This document shows positions 17,112-26,073 of a DNA stretch of 39,641 bases, one piece after another. Within the stretch, counting starts at the first letter, position 1, and the number at the start of each line of letters is the position of its first letter. Source of the DNA: Paraburkholderia bryophila (lineage in GTDB: Bacteria > Pseudomonadota > Gammaproteobacteria > Burkholderiales > Burkholderiaceae); contig NZ_QLTK01000046.1 in NCBI RefSeq assembly GCF_003269035.1, forward strand, positions 1 through 39,641, read 5' to 3'. The position numbers were made by a program, and so were the translations under genes. The notes under the pieces were generated by a model. It was not told the DNA's origin. It searched no databases and saw only the letters and a program-made list of their open reading frames with translations.

Positions 17112-18935
17112 ATGGTGGCTTCCGCATCCAGTCTTGCGCGGCACGCCGACGTTCCGGGCGAGCCGGTCGCTGCGCTACTGGCGCGCTACGGCGGCAGTCC
17201 ATATGCGCTCGTGCAGATTCTGCGTGAAGCCCAGTTGCAACACGGCTGGCTGCCGCGCGCCATGCTGGCTGAACTGGCGGACGGACTTGGCCTGACCCTC
17301 GCTCACGTGGAGGGCGTGGCGACCTTCTACCGCTTCTTTCATACCAATCCGGTGGGCGAATACCGCGTGCTGTTTAGTGACAACATCACCGACCGCATGC
17401 TCGGCAACGTATCGTTGCTCGACGACCTGTGTCAGCGGCTGGGCGTCGAACGCGGCAAGACGCGCGCCGACGGCCGCGTCAGTGTGGATTTCTGCTCCTG
17501 CACGGGTTTGTGCGATCAAGGACCGTCGCTCCTGATCAATCACCATCAGGTGGTGACGCGGCTCGATGCCGCGCGTGTTGGGACGCTAGCCGGGCTGATC
17601 GAAGCAGGCGTGCCGCTGACCGACTGGCCGACGGAATGGTCCCGCGTCAACGACCACGTCCGGCGTGCCGACGTGCTCCTCGGCACGTCAATCCGTCCGG
17701 GTGAAGCGATTGCCGCTGTTCTCGCGCGCGGTGTCCCGGGTTTGTTCGACGAGATGAAGCGTTCTAACCTCCGTGGACGCGGCGGCGCAGGCTTCGTCAC
17801 CGGCATGAAATGGCAATTGTGCCGGGACGCAAAAGGCAGCGAACACTACATGGTGTGCAATGCCGATGAAGGCGAACCCGGCACGTTCAAGGATCGTGTG
17901 CTGCTGTCGCGCCATCCCGACATGGTTTTCGAAGGGATGACGATCGGAGCGCTCGCGATCGGTGCGCGGCATGGCATGCTCTATTTACGCGGCGAGTATC
18001 GCTACCTGCTGGAGCCGTTGCTCGACGTGCTGCAGCGCCGCCGCAACGCGCATCTGCTGGGCGCATCGATTCTGGGGCAAGCAGGTTTTGACTTCGACAT
18101 CGACATTCACGTCGGTGCCGGTGCGTACGTGTGCGGGGAAGAGTCGTCGCTGATCGAGTCGCTGGAAGGCAAGCGCGGCACGCCGCGTATTCGTCCGCCT
18201 TTTCCCGCCGAGCGTGGCTACCTCGGACAGCCGACCGCAGTCGATAACGTCGAGACGCTCTGCGCCGCGACGCATATCGCGTTGAAAGGCGGCGCGTGGT
18301 GGGCCGCGATCGGCACGCCGAAATCCACCGGTACAAGCGTTCATTCCGTGTCGGGAGACTGTGATCGGCCGGGCATCTATGAGTATCCGATGGGCACCAG
18401 CATCGATCGCATTCTGGACGATTGCGGCGCGCGCGACACCCAGGCGGTGCAAGTGGGCGGTCCATCCGGCAAGTGCCTGTCGGCGCTGGAGTTCGGCCGT
18501 CGCATTGCGTTCGAAGATGTGCCGACGGCAGGCGCATTCATGGTGTTCGACCGATCACGCGACATGTTCGAAGTAGCGCGCAACTACGCCGGTTTCTTCG
18601 CGGAAGAGAGTTGTGGATTCTGCACGCCGTGTCGTGTCGGCACCGCCCTAGTGGTCAAGACCATGGACAAACTCGCTGCGGGCCGAGGCTCGCGCCGCGA
18701 CGTCGACGTGCTGTCCGACATCGACAGTCTGATGCACGGCACAACGCATTGCGGTCTGGGCGGCGCGGCGTGCAACGCGTTGCACGACACCATTGTCAAG
18801 TTCCGGCCCGCTTACGAGCGGCGTTTGACCTCGCTAAGGTTCGAGCCGGCTTTCGATCTCGACGCCGAACTGGCGGACACCCGCCGCATTACCGGGCAAG
18901 AAGGCGCGACCGCGCCTCTGGAGAGTCCATCATGA
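17112..18935 (+). CDS. hoxF: NAD-reducing hydrogenase diaphorase subunit HoxF
   Basis: Flavin subunit of the soluble bidirectional [NiFe] hydrogenase, 607 residues, a NuoE-NuoF fusion. Residues about 25-165 are NuoE-like. Of the four cysteines usually binding the first [2Fe-2S] cluster, the second pair is present (Cys130, Cys134 in CSCTGLCDQGP) but the first pair is replaced (Phe88 and Thr93 in LFSDNITD), so that cluster is probably absent. Residues about 190-590 are NuoF-like: FMN-binding GRGGAGFVTGMKW and NADEGEPGTFKDR, NADH-site GAYVCGEESSLIESLEGKRG, and the [4Fe-4S] motif SCGFCTPCRVGT with a fourth Cys in THCGLGG. It exchanges electrons with NAD+. The TGA overlaps the hoxU start as ATGA. 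No separate hoxE is present. Confidence 0.95.
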   Translation: MVASASSLARHADVPGEPVAALLARYGGSPYALVQILREAQLQHGWLPRAMLAELADGLGLTLAHVEGVATFYRFFHTNPVGEYRVLFSDNITDRMLGNVSLLDDLCQRLGVERGKTRADGRVSVDFCSCTGLCDQGPSLLINHHQVVTRLDAARVGTLAGLIEAGVPLTDWPTEWSRVNDHVRRADVLLGTSIRPGEAIAAVLARGVPGLFDEMKRSNLRGRGGAGFVTGMKWQLCRDAKGSEHYMVCNADEGEPGTFKDRVLLSRHPDMVFEGMTIGALAIGARHGMLYLRGEYRYLLEPLLDVLQRRRNAHLLGASILGQAGFDFDIDIHVGAGAYVCGEESSLIESLEGKRGTPRIRPPFPAERGYLGQPTAVDNVETLCAATHIALKGGAWWAAIGTPKSTGTSVHSVSGDCDRPGIYEYPMGTSIDRILDDCGARDTQAVQVGGPSGKCLSALEFGRRIAFEDVPTAGAFMVFDRSRDMFEVARNYAGFFAEESCGFCTPCRVGTALVVKTMDKLAAGRGSRRDVDVLSDIDSLMHGTTHCGLGGAACNALHDTIVKFRPAYERRLTSLRFEPAFDLDAELADTRRITGQEGATAPLESPS

Positions 18936-19654
18936 ACACGCCCGTTCAAACCGCCGCTACCTTTTCGCTCGATGGCGAAGACGTACCCTTCGAGCCGGGT
19001 GAAACGATTCTGCAGGCGGCGCGGCGCGCGGGGCGTTATATCCCGCACCTGTGCTGGCATCCAGACTTTCATCCGCAGGGATCGTGCCGCGTGTGCACAG
19101 TGAAGGTCAAGGGTCGCGCTGGCTCGGCGTGCACCCTTCAGACCGCTGCGGGCGAGGTGGTGGAAAGCAATACAGATGAACTCAACGCCGAGCGCAAGAT
19201 GTTGCTGCAGATGCTGTTCGTCGAAGGCAATCACTTTTGCCCGTCGTGCGAGAAAAGCGGCAACTGTCTGCTGCAGGCGACGGCCTACGAGATGAACATG
19301 GAAGACGTGCTATTCCAGGAGTTCTATCCGCGCCGCCCGATCGACGCCAGCCATGCCGACGTGATGATCGATTTTAACCGCTGCATTCTGTGCGAACTGT
19401 GCGTGCGGGCGAGTCATGACATCGACGGCAAGGAGGTGTTTGCGATCGCCGGGCACGGTATCGGCACGCATCTGGTGGTCAACAGTATGAGCGGCTTGCT
19501 AGTCGATAGCGACATGGCGCTATCGGACCGCGCCGCGAGCATCTGTCCGGTGGGCGCGATCCTGCCGAAACGGCGCGGCTTCGTGATCCCGATCGGGGTG
19601 CGCCGCTACGACCCGCATACGGCCGCCGACGTCGACACGCAGGAGGCCTCGTGA
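18932..19654 (+). CDS. hoxU: NAD-reducing hydrogenase diaphorase subunit HoxU
   Basis: Electron-transfer subunit, 240 residues, like the N-terminal part of NuoG. It has a plant-type [2Fe-2S] region (LCWHPDFHPQGSCRVCTV, then a Cys in SACTLQT), a His/Cys-ligated [4Fe-4S] motif (NHFCPSCEKSGNCLLQ) and a third cluster motif (CILCELCVRA with a later Cys in SICPVGAI). The cluster chain passes electrons between HoxF and HoxYH. The ATG at 18932 overlaps the hoxF stop by 4 nt; the frame is open further upstream but the homology begins here. It overlaps hoxY by 4 nt. Confidence 0.95.
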   Translation: MNTPVQTAATFSLDGEDVPFEPGETILQAARRAGRYIPHLCWHPDFHPQGSCRVCTVKVKGRAGSACTLQTAAGEVVESNTDELNAERKMLLQMLFVEGNHFCPSCEKSGNCLLQATAYEMNMEDVLFQEFYPRRPIDASHADVMIDFNRCILCELCVRASHDIDGKEVFAIAGHGIGTHLVVNSMSGLLVDSDMALSDRAASICPVGAILPKRRGFVIPIGVRRYDPHTAADVDTQEAS

Positions 19655-20226
19655 GCACGCTCATGAATGTCGACACCGCCCATCAACCGCATAAGTGGAA
19701 AGTGGCAACGGTGTCGCTGGCGGGCTGCTTCGGCTGCCACACGTCCTTCCTCGATATCGACGAACGCCTGCTGACGCTGATCGAGCACGTCGAGTTCGAC
19801 CGCTCGCCGCTCACCGACATCAAGGAAGTCGGCAAATGCGATATCGGTCTGATCGAAGGCGGCGTGTGCAATGCCGAGAACGTGGCGGTGCTGCGCGCGT
19901 TTCGCGGCAACTGCAAGACGCTGGTGGCGATGGGTGCGTGTGCAATCAACGGCGGTCTGCCGGCCGAGCGCAATCGTTTCGATCTGGCCGATGTGCTCAA
20001 TGAGGTCTATCACGATCGTCCCGGCCTGAGCGAAGGGAGTGCGATTCCGAACGACCCCGAACTGCCGCCGCTGCTTCGGCAGGTACGGCCGATCCACGCG
20101 GTCGTGCATGTGGACTATTTTCTGCCCGGTTGCCCGCCTTCGGCGGATGCTTTCTGGAGTTTTCTGAACGACCTGATGGCCGGGCGCACGCCGCTCCTGA
20201 CCCATGCACTGATGCATTACGACTGA
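19651..20226 (+). CDS. hoxY: NAD-reducing hydrogenase small subunit HoxY
   Basis: Small subunit of the [NiFe] hydrogenase module, 191 residues, binding the proximal [4Fe-4S] cluster. Its ligand motifs are visible: SLAGCFGCHTSFLD, EGGVCNAEN, AMGACAINGGL and LPGCPPSADAFW. There is no Tat signal and no extra clusters, as expected for the cytoplasmic bidirectional type. The GTG start overlaps the hoxU stop by 4 nt. hoxH follows after 20 bp. Confidence 0.94.
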   Translation: MSTLMNVDTAHQPHKWKVATVSLAGCFGCHTSFLDIDERLLTLIEHVEFDRSPLTDIKEVGKCDIGLIEGGVCNAENVAVLRAFRGNCKTLVAMGACAINGGLPAERNRFDLADVLNEVYHDRPGLSEGSAIPNDPELPPLLRQVRPIHAVVHVDYFLPGCPPSADAFWSFLNDLMAGRTPLLTHALMHYD

Positions 20227-20246
20227 GCGCCGGAGACTGAACCGCC

Positions 20247-21761
20247 ATGAGCTTCGACCTCGAGACTGCCGCCCATCCAGAGGGCCTGCGCCGGATTGCG
20301 ATCGACCCGGTTTCGCGCGTGGAGGGCCACGGCAAAGTCACGATCCTGCTCGACGAGCAGCAGCGCGTGCAGCAGGTGCGTCTGCACATCGTCGAATTCC
20401 GCGGCTTCGAGAAGTTCATCGAAGGCCGGCCCTACTGGGAAGTCCCGGTGATGGTGCAGCGCCTTTGCGGGATCTGCCCGGTATCGCATCAACTGGCCGC
20501 ATGCAAGGCGATGGACCTCGTCGTGGGCGCGCAGCCCATTACCCGCAGTGCCGAGAAGATCCGCAGGCTGATGCACTACGGCCAGGTGATGCAATCGCAT
20601 GCGCTGCATTTCTTCTACCTGGCGTCGCCCGACCTGCTGTTCGGCTTCGACTCGGACGTAAACCTGCGCAACATTGTGGGCGTGGCGCAGGCGCATCCCG
20701 ACATCGCCAGAAAAGGCATTCTGTTGCGCAAGTTCGGTCAGGAGCTGATTCGTGTGACTTCGGGCAAACGTATCCACGGCACCGGTTCGATACCGGGCGG
20801 CATGAACAAGCACGTCAGCCAGGCTGACCGCGACATGCTGCGCAAGGACGCGGACCAGATGATCGAGTGGGCGGCCGAAGCCGTGGACGTCGTCAAGCAG
20901 TTGCACGCGCAAAACCGCGTGCTTTACGACAGTTTCGCCAGCTTCCCCTCGAAGATGCTGTCGCTCGTGCGAGCGGACGGCGCCATGGACCTCTACGACG
21001 GCGTGCTGCGCGCTCGCGATGCCGACGGTCAGATCATCCTCGACGGCGTGAGCGACCAGCGCTACAGGGACCTGATCGAGGAAGAGACTCGACCCTGGAC
21101 GTACATGAAGTTTCCGCATCTGCGCAGCATCGGACGCGAAACCGGCTGGTATCGGGTCGGACCGCTCGCACGCGTGCAGAACTGCGACTTCATTCCGAGT
21201 CCTTTGGCCGAGGCGCAGCGCAGGGAGTTCGTCGACTGGGGCAAAGGATCGCTGGTGCATGCGACGCTTGCCTACCACTGGGCACGCATGATCGAGGTCC
21301 TCCACACGGTGGAGGTGATCAGGGATCTGCTGGACGATCCGGACATCCTGCAAGGCGATCTGATGGCCGGTGGCGAGCGCCAAGGCGGTGGCATCGGCAT
21401 GATCGAAGCACCGCGCGGCACGCTGATTCATGATTACCGCGTGGGTCCCGACGATCTCATCACGATGTGCAATCTGATCGTTTCCACGACGCACAACAAC
21501 CAGGCCATGAACGAGGCCGTGCGCTCGGTTGCGCGCGAGTATCTGGACGGCAAGGAATTGACCGAAGGGTTGCTCAACCGCATCGAAGTGGCCATCCGCG
21601 CCTTCGATCCGTGCCTCTCTTGCGCGACGCATGCGCTAGGCAAGATGCCGCTGGACGTGGTGCTGCTAGATGCCGGCGGTGGACTGGCGGACCATGTCAC
21701 GCGCTCGGCCGACGGCGAACTTTCCCGCAATCTGGCGGCGCCTGTAGGAGTCGAGGAATGA
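20247..21761 (+). CDS. hoxH: NAD-reducing hydrogenase large subunit HoxH
   Basis: Catalytic subunit with the Ni-Fe(CN)2CO site, 504 residues. The N-terminal nickel motif is RLCGICPVSH (Cys74, Cys77) and the C-terminal motif is DPCLSCATH (Cys456, Cys459, His462). The precursor carries 42 more residues after His462, the extension that the maturation protease removes after nickel insertion. It oxidises H2 or reduces protons, linked through HoxY and HoxFU to NAD(H). The hoxW start overlaps its stop as ATGA. Confidence 0.96.
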   Translation: MSFDLETAAHPEGLRRIAIDPVSRVEGHGKVTILLDEQQRVQQVRLHIVEFRGFEKFIEGRPYWEVPVMVQRLCGICPVSHQLAACKAMDLVVGAQPITRSAEKIRRLMHYGQVMQSHALHFFYLASPDLLFGFDSDVNLRNIVGVAQAHPDIARKGILLRKFGQELIRVTSGKRIHGTGSIPGGMNKHVSQADRDMLRKDADQMIEWAAEAVDVVKQLHAQNRVLYDSFASFPSKMLSLVRADGAMDLYDGVLRARDADGQIILDGVSDQRYRDLIEEETRPWTYMKFPHLRSIGRETGWYRVGPLARVQNCDFIPSPLAEAQRREFVDWGKGSLVHATLAYHWARMIEVLHTVEVIRDLLDDPDILQGDLMAGGERQGGGIGMIEAPRGTLIHDYRVGPDDLITMCNLIVSTTHNNQAMNEAVRSVAREYLDGKELTEGLLNRIEVAIRAFDPCLSCATHALGKMPLDVVLLDAGGGLADHVTRSADGELSRNLAAPVGVEE

Positions 21762-22252
21762 CGGCGCCACTGCTGGTGTTCGGTTGGGGCAATGTGAGCC
21801 GCGGCGACGACGCGCTCGGGCCTTTGTTCGTGCAGCAAATGGGCGCGCTCGCTGGATCCTCCGTCGGCATCCGCGTGGACTTTCTGGAGGATTACCAGTT
21901 GCAGATCGAGCATGCACTTGACCTGACGGGCCGCGAGCGGGTGCTGTTTGTCGACGCCAGTCTGAATTGCGCCGCACCGTTCGAAGTGACTAGGCTCCAT
22001 GCCGCACGCGACGCGAGTTTCACCACCCACGCCATGTCGGCGCAATCTGTGATGCAGGTCTATCGCGAGCTTTCCGGCATGGCGTCGCCTCCGTGCACGC
22101 TGCTGGCGATTCGCGGTACAGGGTTTGAACTCGGTGAGTCGCCGGGAAGGCAGGCGCTCATCAATCTTTCGCAGGCCCTCGTTTGGGGTCAACACTGGCT
22201 TGATGGCAACGCTTTACTTGAGCCGCTCACGCAACAGGCTTCTCATGCATGA
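21758..22252 (+). CDS. hoxW: Hydrogenase maturation endopeptidase HoxW
   Basis: Peptidase M52 family protein of 164 residues that cleaves the C-terminal extension of HoxH. It has the family start VFGWGNVSRGDDALGPLFV with the nickel-sensing acidic residue, then ERVLFVDASLN and a His in TTHAMSAQSV. The ATG at 21758 overlaps the hoxH stop; the frame is open upstream within hoxH but homology starts here. It overlaps hypA by 8 nt. Confidence 0.92.
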   Translation: MTAPLLVFGWGNVSRGDDALGPLFVQQMGALAGSSVGIRVDFLEDYQLQIEHALDLTGRERVLFVDASLNCAAPFEVTRLHAARDASFTTHAMSAQSVMQVYRELSGMASPPCTLLAIRGTGFELGESPGRQALINLSQALVWGQHWLDGNALLEPLTQQASHA

Positions 22253-22592
22253 ACTCAGCCTCGCCGGCGGCATTCTACGGATGATCGAAGCCACAGCTTC
22301 CCGGGAGCATTTCCTGCGGGTCGCGCAACTGCGTCTCGAAGTCGGTGCGCTGGCAGGTGTCGAGCCGCAGGCGCTGCGCTTCGCGCTGAGCGCCATCATG
22401 CCCGGCACGTGTCTCGCGGGCGGCGAGATCATGATTGACGAGACCCCTGGCCTTGCGCGCTGCCTGGACTGCGGCGCGAGCTTGGAAATTGCCAGCCATC
22501 TCGACTCGTGCTCGCGATGCGGCGGCTATGCCTTGCAAGCAACCGGAGGCACCGACCTGCGAATCGTCGACCTCCTTGTGATCAACGATTGA
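22245..22592 (+). CDS. hypA: Hydrogenase nickel incorporation protein HypA
   Basis: Nickel metallochaperone of 115 residues that, with HypB, inserts nickel into HoxH. The N-terminal nickel site MHELS (His2) is intact and the zinc site is two CxxC pairs, CLDCGA and CSRCGG. The start at 22245 is chosen because it gives the universal MHE N terminus; a longer reading frame upstream is inside hoxW. Confidence 0.94.
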   Translation: MHELSLAGGILRMIEATASREHFLRVAQLRLEVGALAGVEPQALRFALSAIMPGTCLAGGEIMIDETPGLARCLDCGASLEIASHLDSCSRCGGYALQATGGTDLRIVDLLVIND

Positions 22593-22610
22593 ACGTATCT
22601 GGAGAGAATC

Positions 22611-23525
22611 ATGTGCATCGTATGCGGTTGCAACGCCGAGTCGAATCCCGGAGATCATGCTGGCGCCGCCGAGGCTGAGATAACCGGCGTGAGCGCCTCG
22701 GACGGTGACCTGCACTATGGAACAGGTGCCGCCGGTTCGTCCGTACCGGGCCTGAGCCAGGCGCGTGTGATCCATATGGAAGCCGATGTGCTGGGTGAAA
22801 ACAAACGTTTCGCGAACCGGAACAGGGCGCATTTTGCGGCACATGGTGTTACGGCGTTGAACCTCGTGTCGAGCCCAGGCTCGGGCAAGACCACTCTGCT
22901 ATGTGCGAGCATTAACGCGCTCAAAGCGAGATCTCGTGCGGTTAGCGTGGCGGTCATCGAAGGCGACCAGCAGACCAGTGTCGACGCTGAGCGCATTCGC
23001 GACACCGGTGCGCCGGCAATCCAGGTCAACACCGGTCGCGGTTGCCACCTCGATGCACAGATGGTCGGCGAGGCGTTCGCCCGGCTTGATATGCATTCCG
23101 CTGCGCATCAGCGCGATACCTCGGGCGCGATCCTGTTCATCGAAAACGTCGGCAACCTCGTCTGCCCGGCGCTTTGGGATCTGGGCGAAGCCGCCAAGGT
23201 GGTGGTGCTGTCGGTAACCGAGGGTGAAGACAAGCCGCTCAAATACCCGGACATGTTCGCGGCCGCCTCGTTGATGATCATCAACAAGATCGATCTGATG
23301 CCGTACGTCACCTTCGACGTGGCCCGTTGCATCCAGTATGCCCAGAGAGTGAATCCGCTTATCGAGGTGATACTGGTATCGGCGACTCGTGGTGACGGGA
23401 TGGTTGACTGGCTCGACTGGCTGCTGCCGCCGCGTGGTGCTGGATATCGCCGAACGAAGCCGGGGCGGGCGCGGCACGCCGGCGCACTGGTCCCGCTCGC
23501 GCGAATTGCAAACCCGACGCCATGA
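22611..23525 (+). CDS. hypB: Hydrogenase maturation GTPase HypB
   Basis: GTPase of 304 residues driving nickel delivery. It starts with the high-affinity nickel motif MCIVCGC (CxxCGC), followed by a linker without the long histidine run of some HypB proteins. The P-loop is SSPGSGKTTLL (about residues 85-95), the internal metal site is GRGCHLDAQM, and ENVGNLVCPALWDLGE and INKIDLMPY complete the G domain. A 30-residue basic tail after the G domain is not typical. The ATG of hypF overlaps its stop. Confidence 0.95.
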   Translation: MCIVCGCNAESNPGDHAGAAEAEITGVSASDGDLHYGTGAAGSSVPGLSQARVIHMEADVLGENKRFANRNRAHFAAHGVTALNLVSSPGSGKTTLLCASINALKARSRAVSVAVIEGDQQTSVDAERIRDTGAPAIQVNTGRGCHLDAQMVGEAFARLDMHSAAHQRDTSGAILFIENVGNLVCPALWDLGEAAKVVVLSVTEGEDKPLKYPDMFAAASLMIINKIDLMPYVTFDVARCIQYAQRVNPLIEVILVSATRGDGMVDWLDWLLPPRGAGYRRTKPGRARHAGALVPLARIANPTP

Positions 23526-24676
23526 GCCACGTTGCCTATCTGCCCAAAGCGGCGCCCGCGCGGGTGCTGGCATGCGGTGCCTACCTCAAGAACAGCGCCT
23601 GTCTGGTCGATGGGCGACGGGTCGTGTGGTCGGACTTGCACGGCGACCTGATCGATGCAGCAAGCCGCGAGGCGCTGGACCGCTCCGTGGAGCAGTTGCT
23701 GCGCGAGGCGTCTGGGCCGATTCAGGCAGTCGCGCATGACTTGCATCCGGACATGCACAGTAGCCACGTGGCGCTTGAGCTCGCCGGGCGCCTCGGTATT
23801 CCGGCGATCGCTGTTCAGCACCATCATGCGCATATCGCGGTGGTGCAGGCTGAACAGGCCGTCGAAGGCCCCGTTATCGGTCTCGCACTGGATGGCGTCG
23901 GGCTGGGCGAGGATGGCGCCGCATGGGGCGGCGAAGTGCTTTGGGTCGACGCCCGCACGTCGGCGCAGTGCTGGCGGCGAATTGATCATCTTGCGCCCAT
24001 CCTGTTGCCGGGCGGCGACACGGCGGCGCGCGAGCCCTGGCGTATGGCCGCCGCAGTACTGCACGGCCTCGGTCGCGGCAACGAGATCGAAGCAAGGTTC
24101 GGCCCGGCAGTCGGCGCGCAAGCGGCCCGTCTCGTGCGCACGCTGATGGAGCGCAGGATCAACAGCCCCGGCACCACTAGCGCCGGCCGCTGGTTCGATG
24201 CGGCGGCGGGCGCGCTGGGCCTCTGCTTGCATCAACACGTCGAGGCGGAAGCGGCCATGTTGCTTGAGCACCGTGCGAGTCAGTGGCTGGAAGCTCACCC
24301 CGAATTCGATACACCCTGGACGTCGCTCGACCTCGCGCCTTTAGTCGCCGAACTCTTCGCCGTGCGCGAGGGCGATCTTGAACAGACCGCGCGCGGTGCG
24401 GCGCTCTTTCATCTGGGTCTCGTCAATGGCCTGGCTGCGAGCGCCATCGTGGCGGCGCGTGCGCATGGCACGTACACCGTGGTTCTGGGTGGCGGATGTT
24501 TCTTTAACAAGGTGCTGAGTCAGCGCCTGAGCACGACGCTGGAGGAGGCGGGTCTGACGGTGTTGCGCCCGCAAAGCGTGGGTTGCGGCGACGCCGGACT
24601 GGCTCTCGGTCAGGCATGGGTCGCGGCCTGCACCGTCGAAGCTGAAATCGCGAATCAATCCACAGTCGAGGTCTGA
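23522..24676 (+). CDS. hypF: Truncated HypF, carbamoyltransferase (Kae1-like) domain only
   Basis: HypF makes the cyanide ligands of the active site from carbamoyl phosphate. Full-length HypF is about 750 residues (acylphosphatase, zinc fingers, YrdC domain, Kae1-like domain). This 384-residue protein holds only the last part: AVQHHHAHIAVVQAE with the conserved histidines, GLALDGVGLGEDGAAWGGE, RWFDAAAGALGLC and VLGGGCFFNKVL. It lacks the domains that activate carbamoyl phosphate. A natural short HypF1 of similar size is known in Cupriavidus necator, so this is a family variant and not decay; the start is clean (ATGA overlap with hypB). A full HypF or another source of carbamoyl-adenylate may be needed in trans. 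Confidence 0.9.
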   Translation: MSHVAYLPKAAPARVLACGAYLKNSACLVDGRRVVWSDLHGDLIDAASREALDRSVEQLLREASGPIQAVAHDLHPDMHSSHVALELAGRLGIPAIAVQHHHAHIAVVQAEQAVEGPVIGLALDGVGLGEDGAAWGGEVLWVDARTSAQCWRRIDHLAPILLPGGDTAAREPWRMAAAVLHGLGRGNEIEARFGPAVGAQAARLVRTLMERRINSPGTTSAGRWFDAAAGALGLCLHQHVEAEAAMLLEHRASQWLEAHPEFDTPWTSLDLAPLVAELFAVREGDLEQTARGAALFHLGLVNGLAASAIVAARAHGTYTVVLGGGCFFNKVLSQRLSTTLEEAGLTVLRPQSVGCGDAGLALGQAWVAACTVEAEIANQSTVEV

Positions 24677-24677
24677 A

Positions 24678-24893
24678 ATGTGCCTTGCCCTGCCTGCCCG
24701 TGTCGTCGCTGTGTCGGGTGTCGAGATGGCGACTATTGATCTTGGCGGCATCCGCAAAATAATCTCGATCGCGCTGGTGCCCGAGGTTCGAGTGGGTGAT
24801 TACGTCATTGTTCACGTGGGCTACGCCATCGGCATGCTTGACCCTGAAGAGGCGGAAGCGACGCTTAGACTGTTCGCGGAGCTCGCCGCATGA
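24678..24893 (+). CDS. hypC: Hydrogenase maturation chaperone HypC
   Basis: Small 71-residue chaperone that binds the Fe(CN)2CO precursor with HypD and carries it to HoxH. The N terminus MCLALPARV has the essential Cys2, and the small OB-like barrel follows (VRVGDYVIVHVGYAIGML). It begins one base after the hypF stop and overlaps hypD by 4 nt. Confidence 0.95.
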   Translation: MCLALPARVVAVSGVEMATIDLGGIRKIISIALVPEVRVGDYVIVHVGYAIGMLDPEEAEATLRLFAELAA

Positions 24894-26029
24894 AATATGT
24901 CGACGAATTCCGCGATCGCGAACTGGCGAGCAATCTCGCCGCCAACATCAGGGGTGAAGCCGATGCGTCGAGGCGCTATCGCTTCATGGAGTTTTGCGGC
25001 GGCCACACGCATGCCATTGCTCGCTACGGCGTAGCCGATCTGCTGCCGCCCAATGTGCAGATGATTCATGGGCCGGGCTGTCCGGTTTGCGTGCTTCCCG
25101 TGGGGCGCGTGGACATGGCCATCCGCCTCGCACTCGATAGCGGGGTGATGTTGTGCACTTACGGTGACGTGATGCGTGTGCCGGCTTCGGACGGCTTGTC
25201 GCTGATTCGCTCCAAAGCTTTGGGCGCGGATGTGCGTATCGTCTATTCGCCGCTCGACGCGGTGAAACTGGCTATTGATAACCCACAGCGCGAAGTCGTT
25301 TTTCTTGCCATTGGGTTCGAGACCACGACACCTCCCAGCGCGCTCGCGATCCGGCAAGCGGCGCAGAAGGCGCTGAAAAACTTCAGCGTGTTGTGTTGCC
25401 ATGTGCTGACACCGCCAGCCATCATGCACATTCTCGCCGCCGCCGAGAAACCTGAAGAAGGCACCGTTGCCATCGATGGCTTCGTCGGACCGGCGCATGT
25501 GAGCGTCGTGATCGGCTCACTGCCTTATGAGCGGTTCGCCGCCATTCATCGGAAGCCGGTCGTGATCGCGGGGTTCGAACCACTGGATGTGATGCAGGCC
25601 ATCCTCATGCTCGTGCGCCAGGTGAACGAGGGGCGCGCGGAGATTGAAAACGAATTCACGCGCGCGGTGAGCCGCAGGGGCAATGCAGTAGCGCAGGCCG
25701 TGACCGCGGAAATTTTCAAGTTGCGGCAGTCGTTCGAATGGCGCGGTCTGGGTGAGGTGGGGGCAAGCGCCTTGAGCATTCGCCCGGAATTTGAAACGTT
25801 TGATGCCGAACGCCGCTTCGATCTGACTTATCGGGCCGTGCCTGATCACAAACAGTGCGAATGTGGCGCAATCTTACGCGGTGTGAAGAAGCCTACTGAC
25901 TGCAAACTGTTCGGCGTAATCTGTACGCCAGAAAATCCGATGGGTTCGTGCATGGTGTCGAGTGAAGGCTCGTGCGCTGCTCACTATTCCTATGGCCGGT
26001 TCCGGGATATTCCTGTTGTGGCATCTTGA
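24890..26029 (+). CDS. hypD: Hydrogenase maturation protein HypD
   Basis: Iron-sulfur protein of 379 residues that scaffolds assembly of Fe(CN)2CO with HypC and HypE. Motifs: FCGGHTHAIARYG, GPGCPVCVLP, GFETTTPPSA and the C-terminal [4Fe-4S] cysteines (CECGAILRG, a Cys in PTDCKLFG, and CTPENPMGSCMVSSEGSC). The ATG overlaps the hypC stop. A 44-bp gap separates it from hypE. Confidence 0.96.
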   Translation: MKYVDEFRDRELASNLAANIRGEADASRRYRFMEFCGGHTHAIARYGVADLLPPNVQMIHGPGCPVCVLPVGRVDMAIRLALDSGVMLCTYGDVMRVPASDGLSLIRSKALGADVRIVYSPLDAVKLAIDNPQREVVFLAIGFETTTPPSALAIRQAAQKALKNFSVLCCHVLTPPAIMHILAAAEKPEEGTVAIDGFVGPAHVSVVIGSLPYERFAAIHRKPVVIAGFEPLDVMQAILMLVRQVNEGRAEIENEFTRAVSRRGNAVAQAVTAEIFKLRQSFEWRGLGEVGASALSIRPEFETFDAERRFDLTYRAVPDHKQCECGAILRGVKKPTDCKLFGVICTPENPMGSCMVSSEGSCAAHYSYGRFRDIPVVAS

Positions 26030-26073
26030 GTTCGCACGGCGCGACATCGTGCTCTCTTAAGGACGGCGGATTC

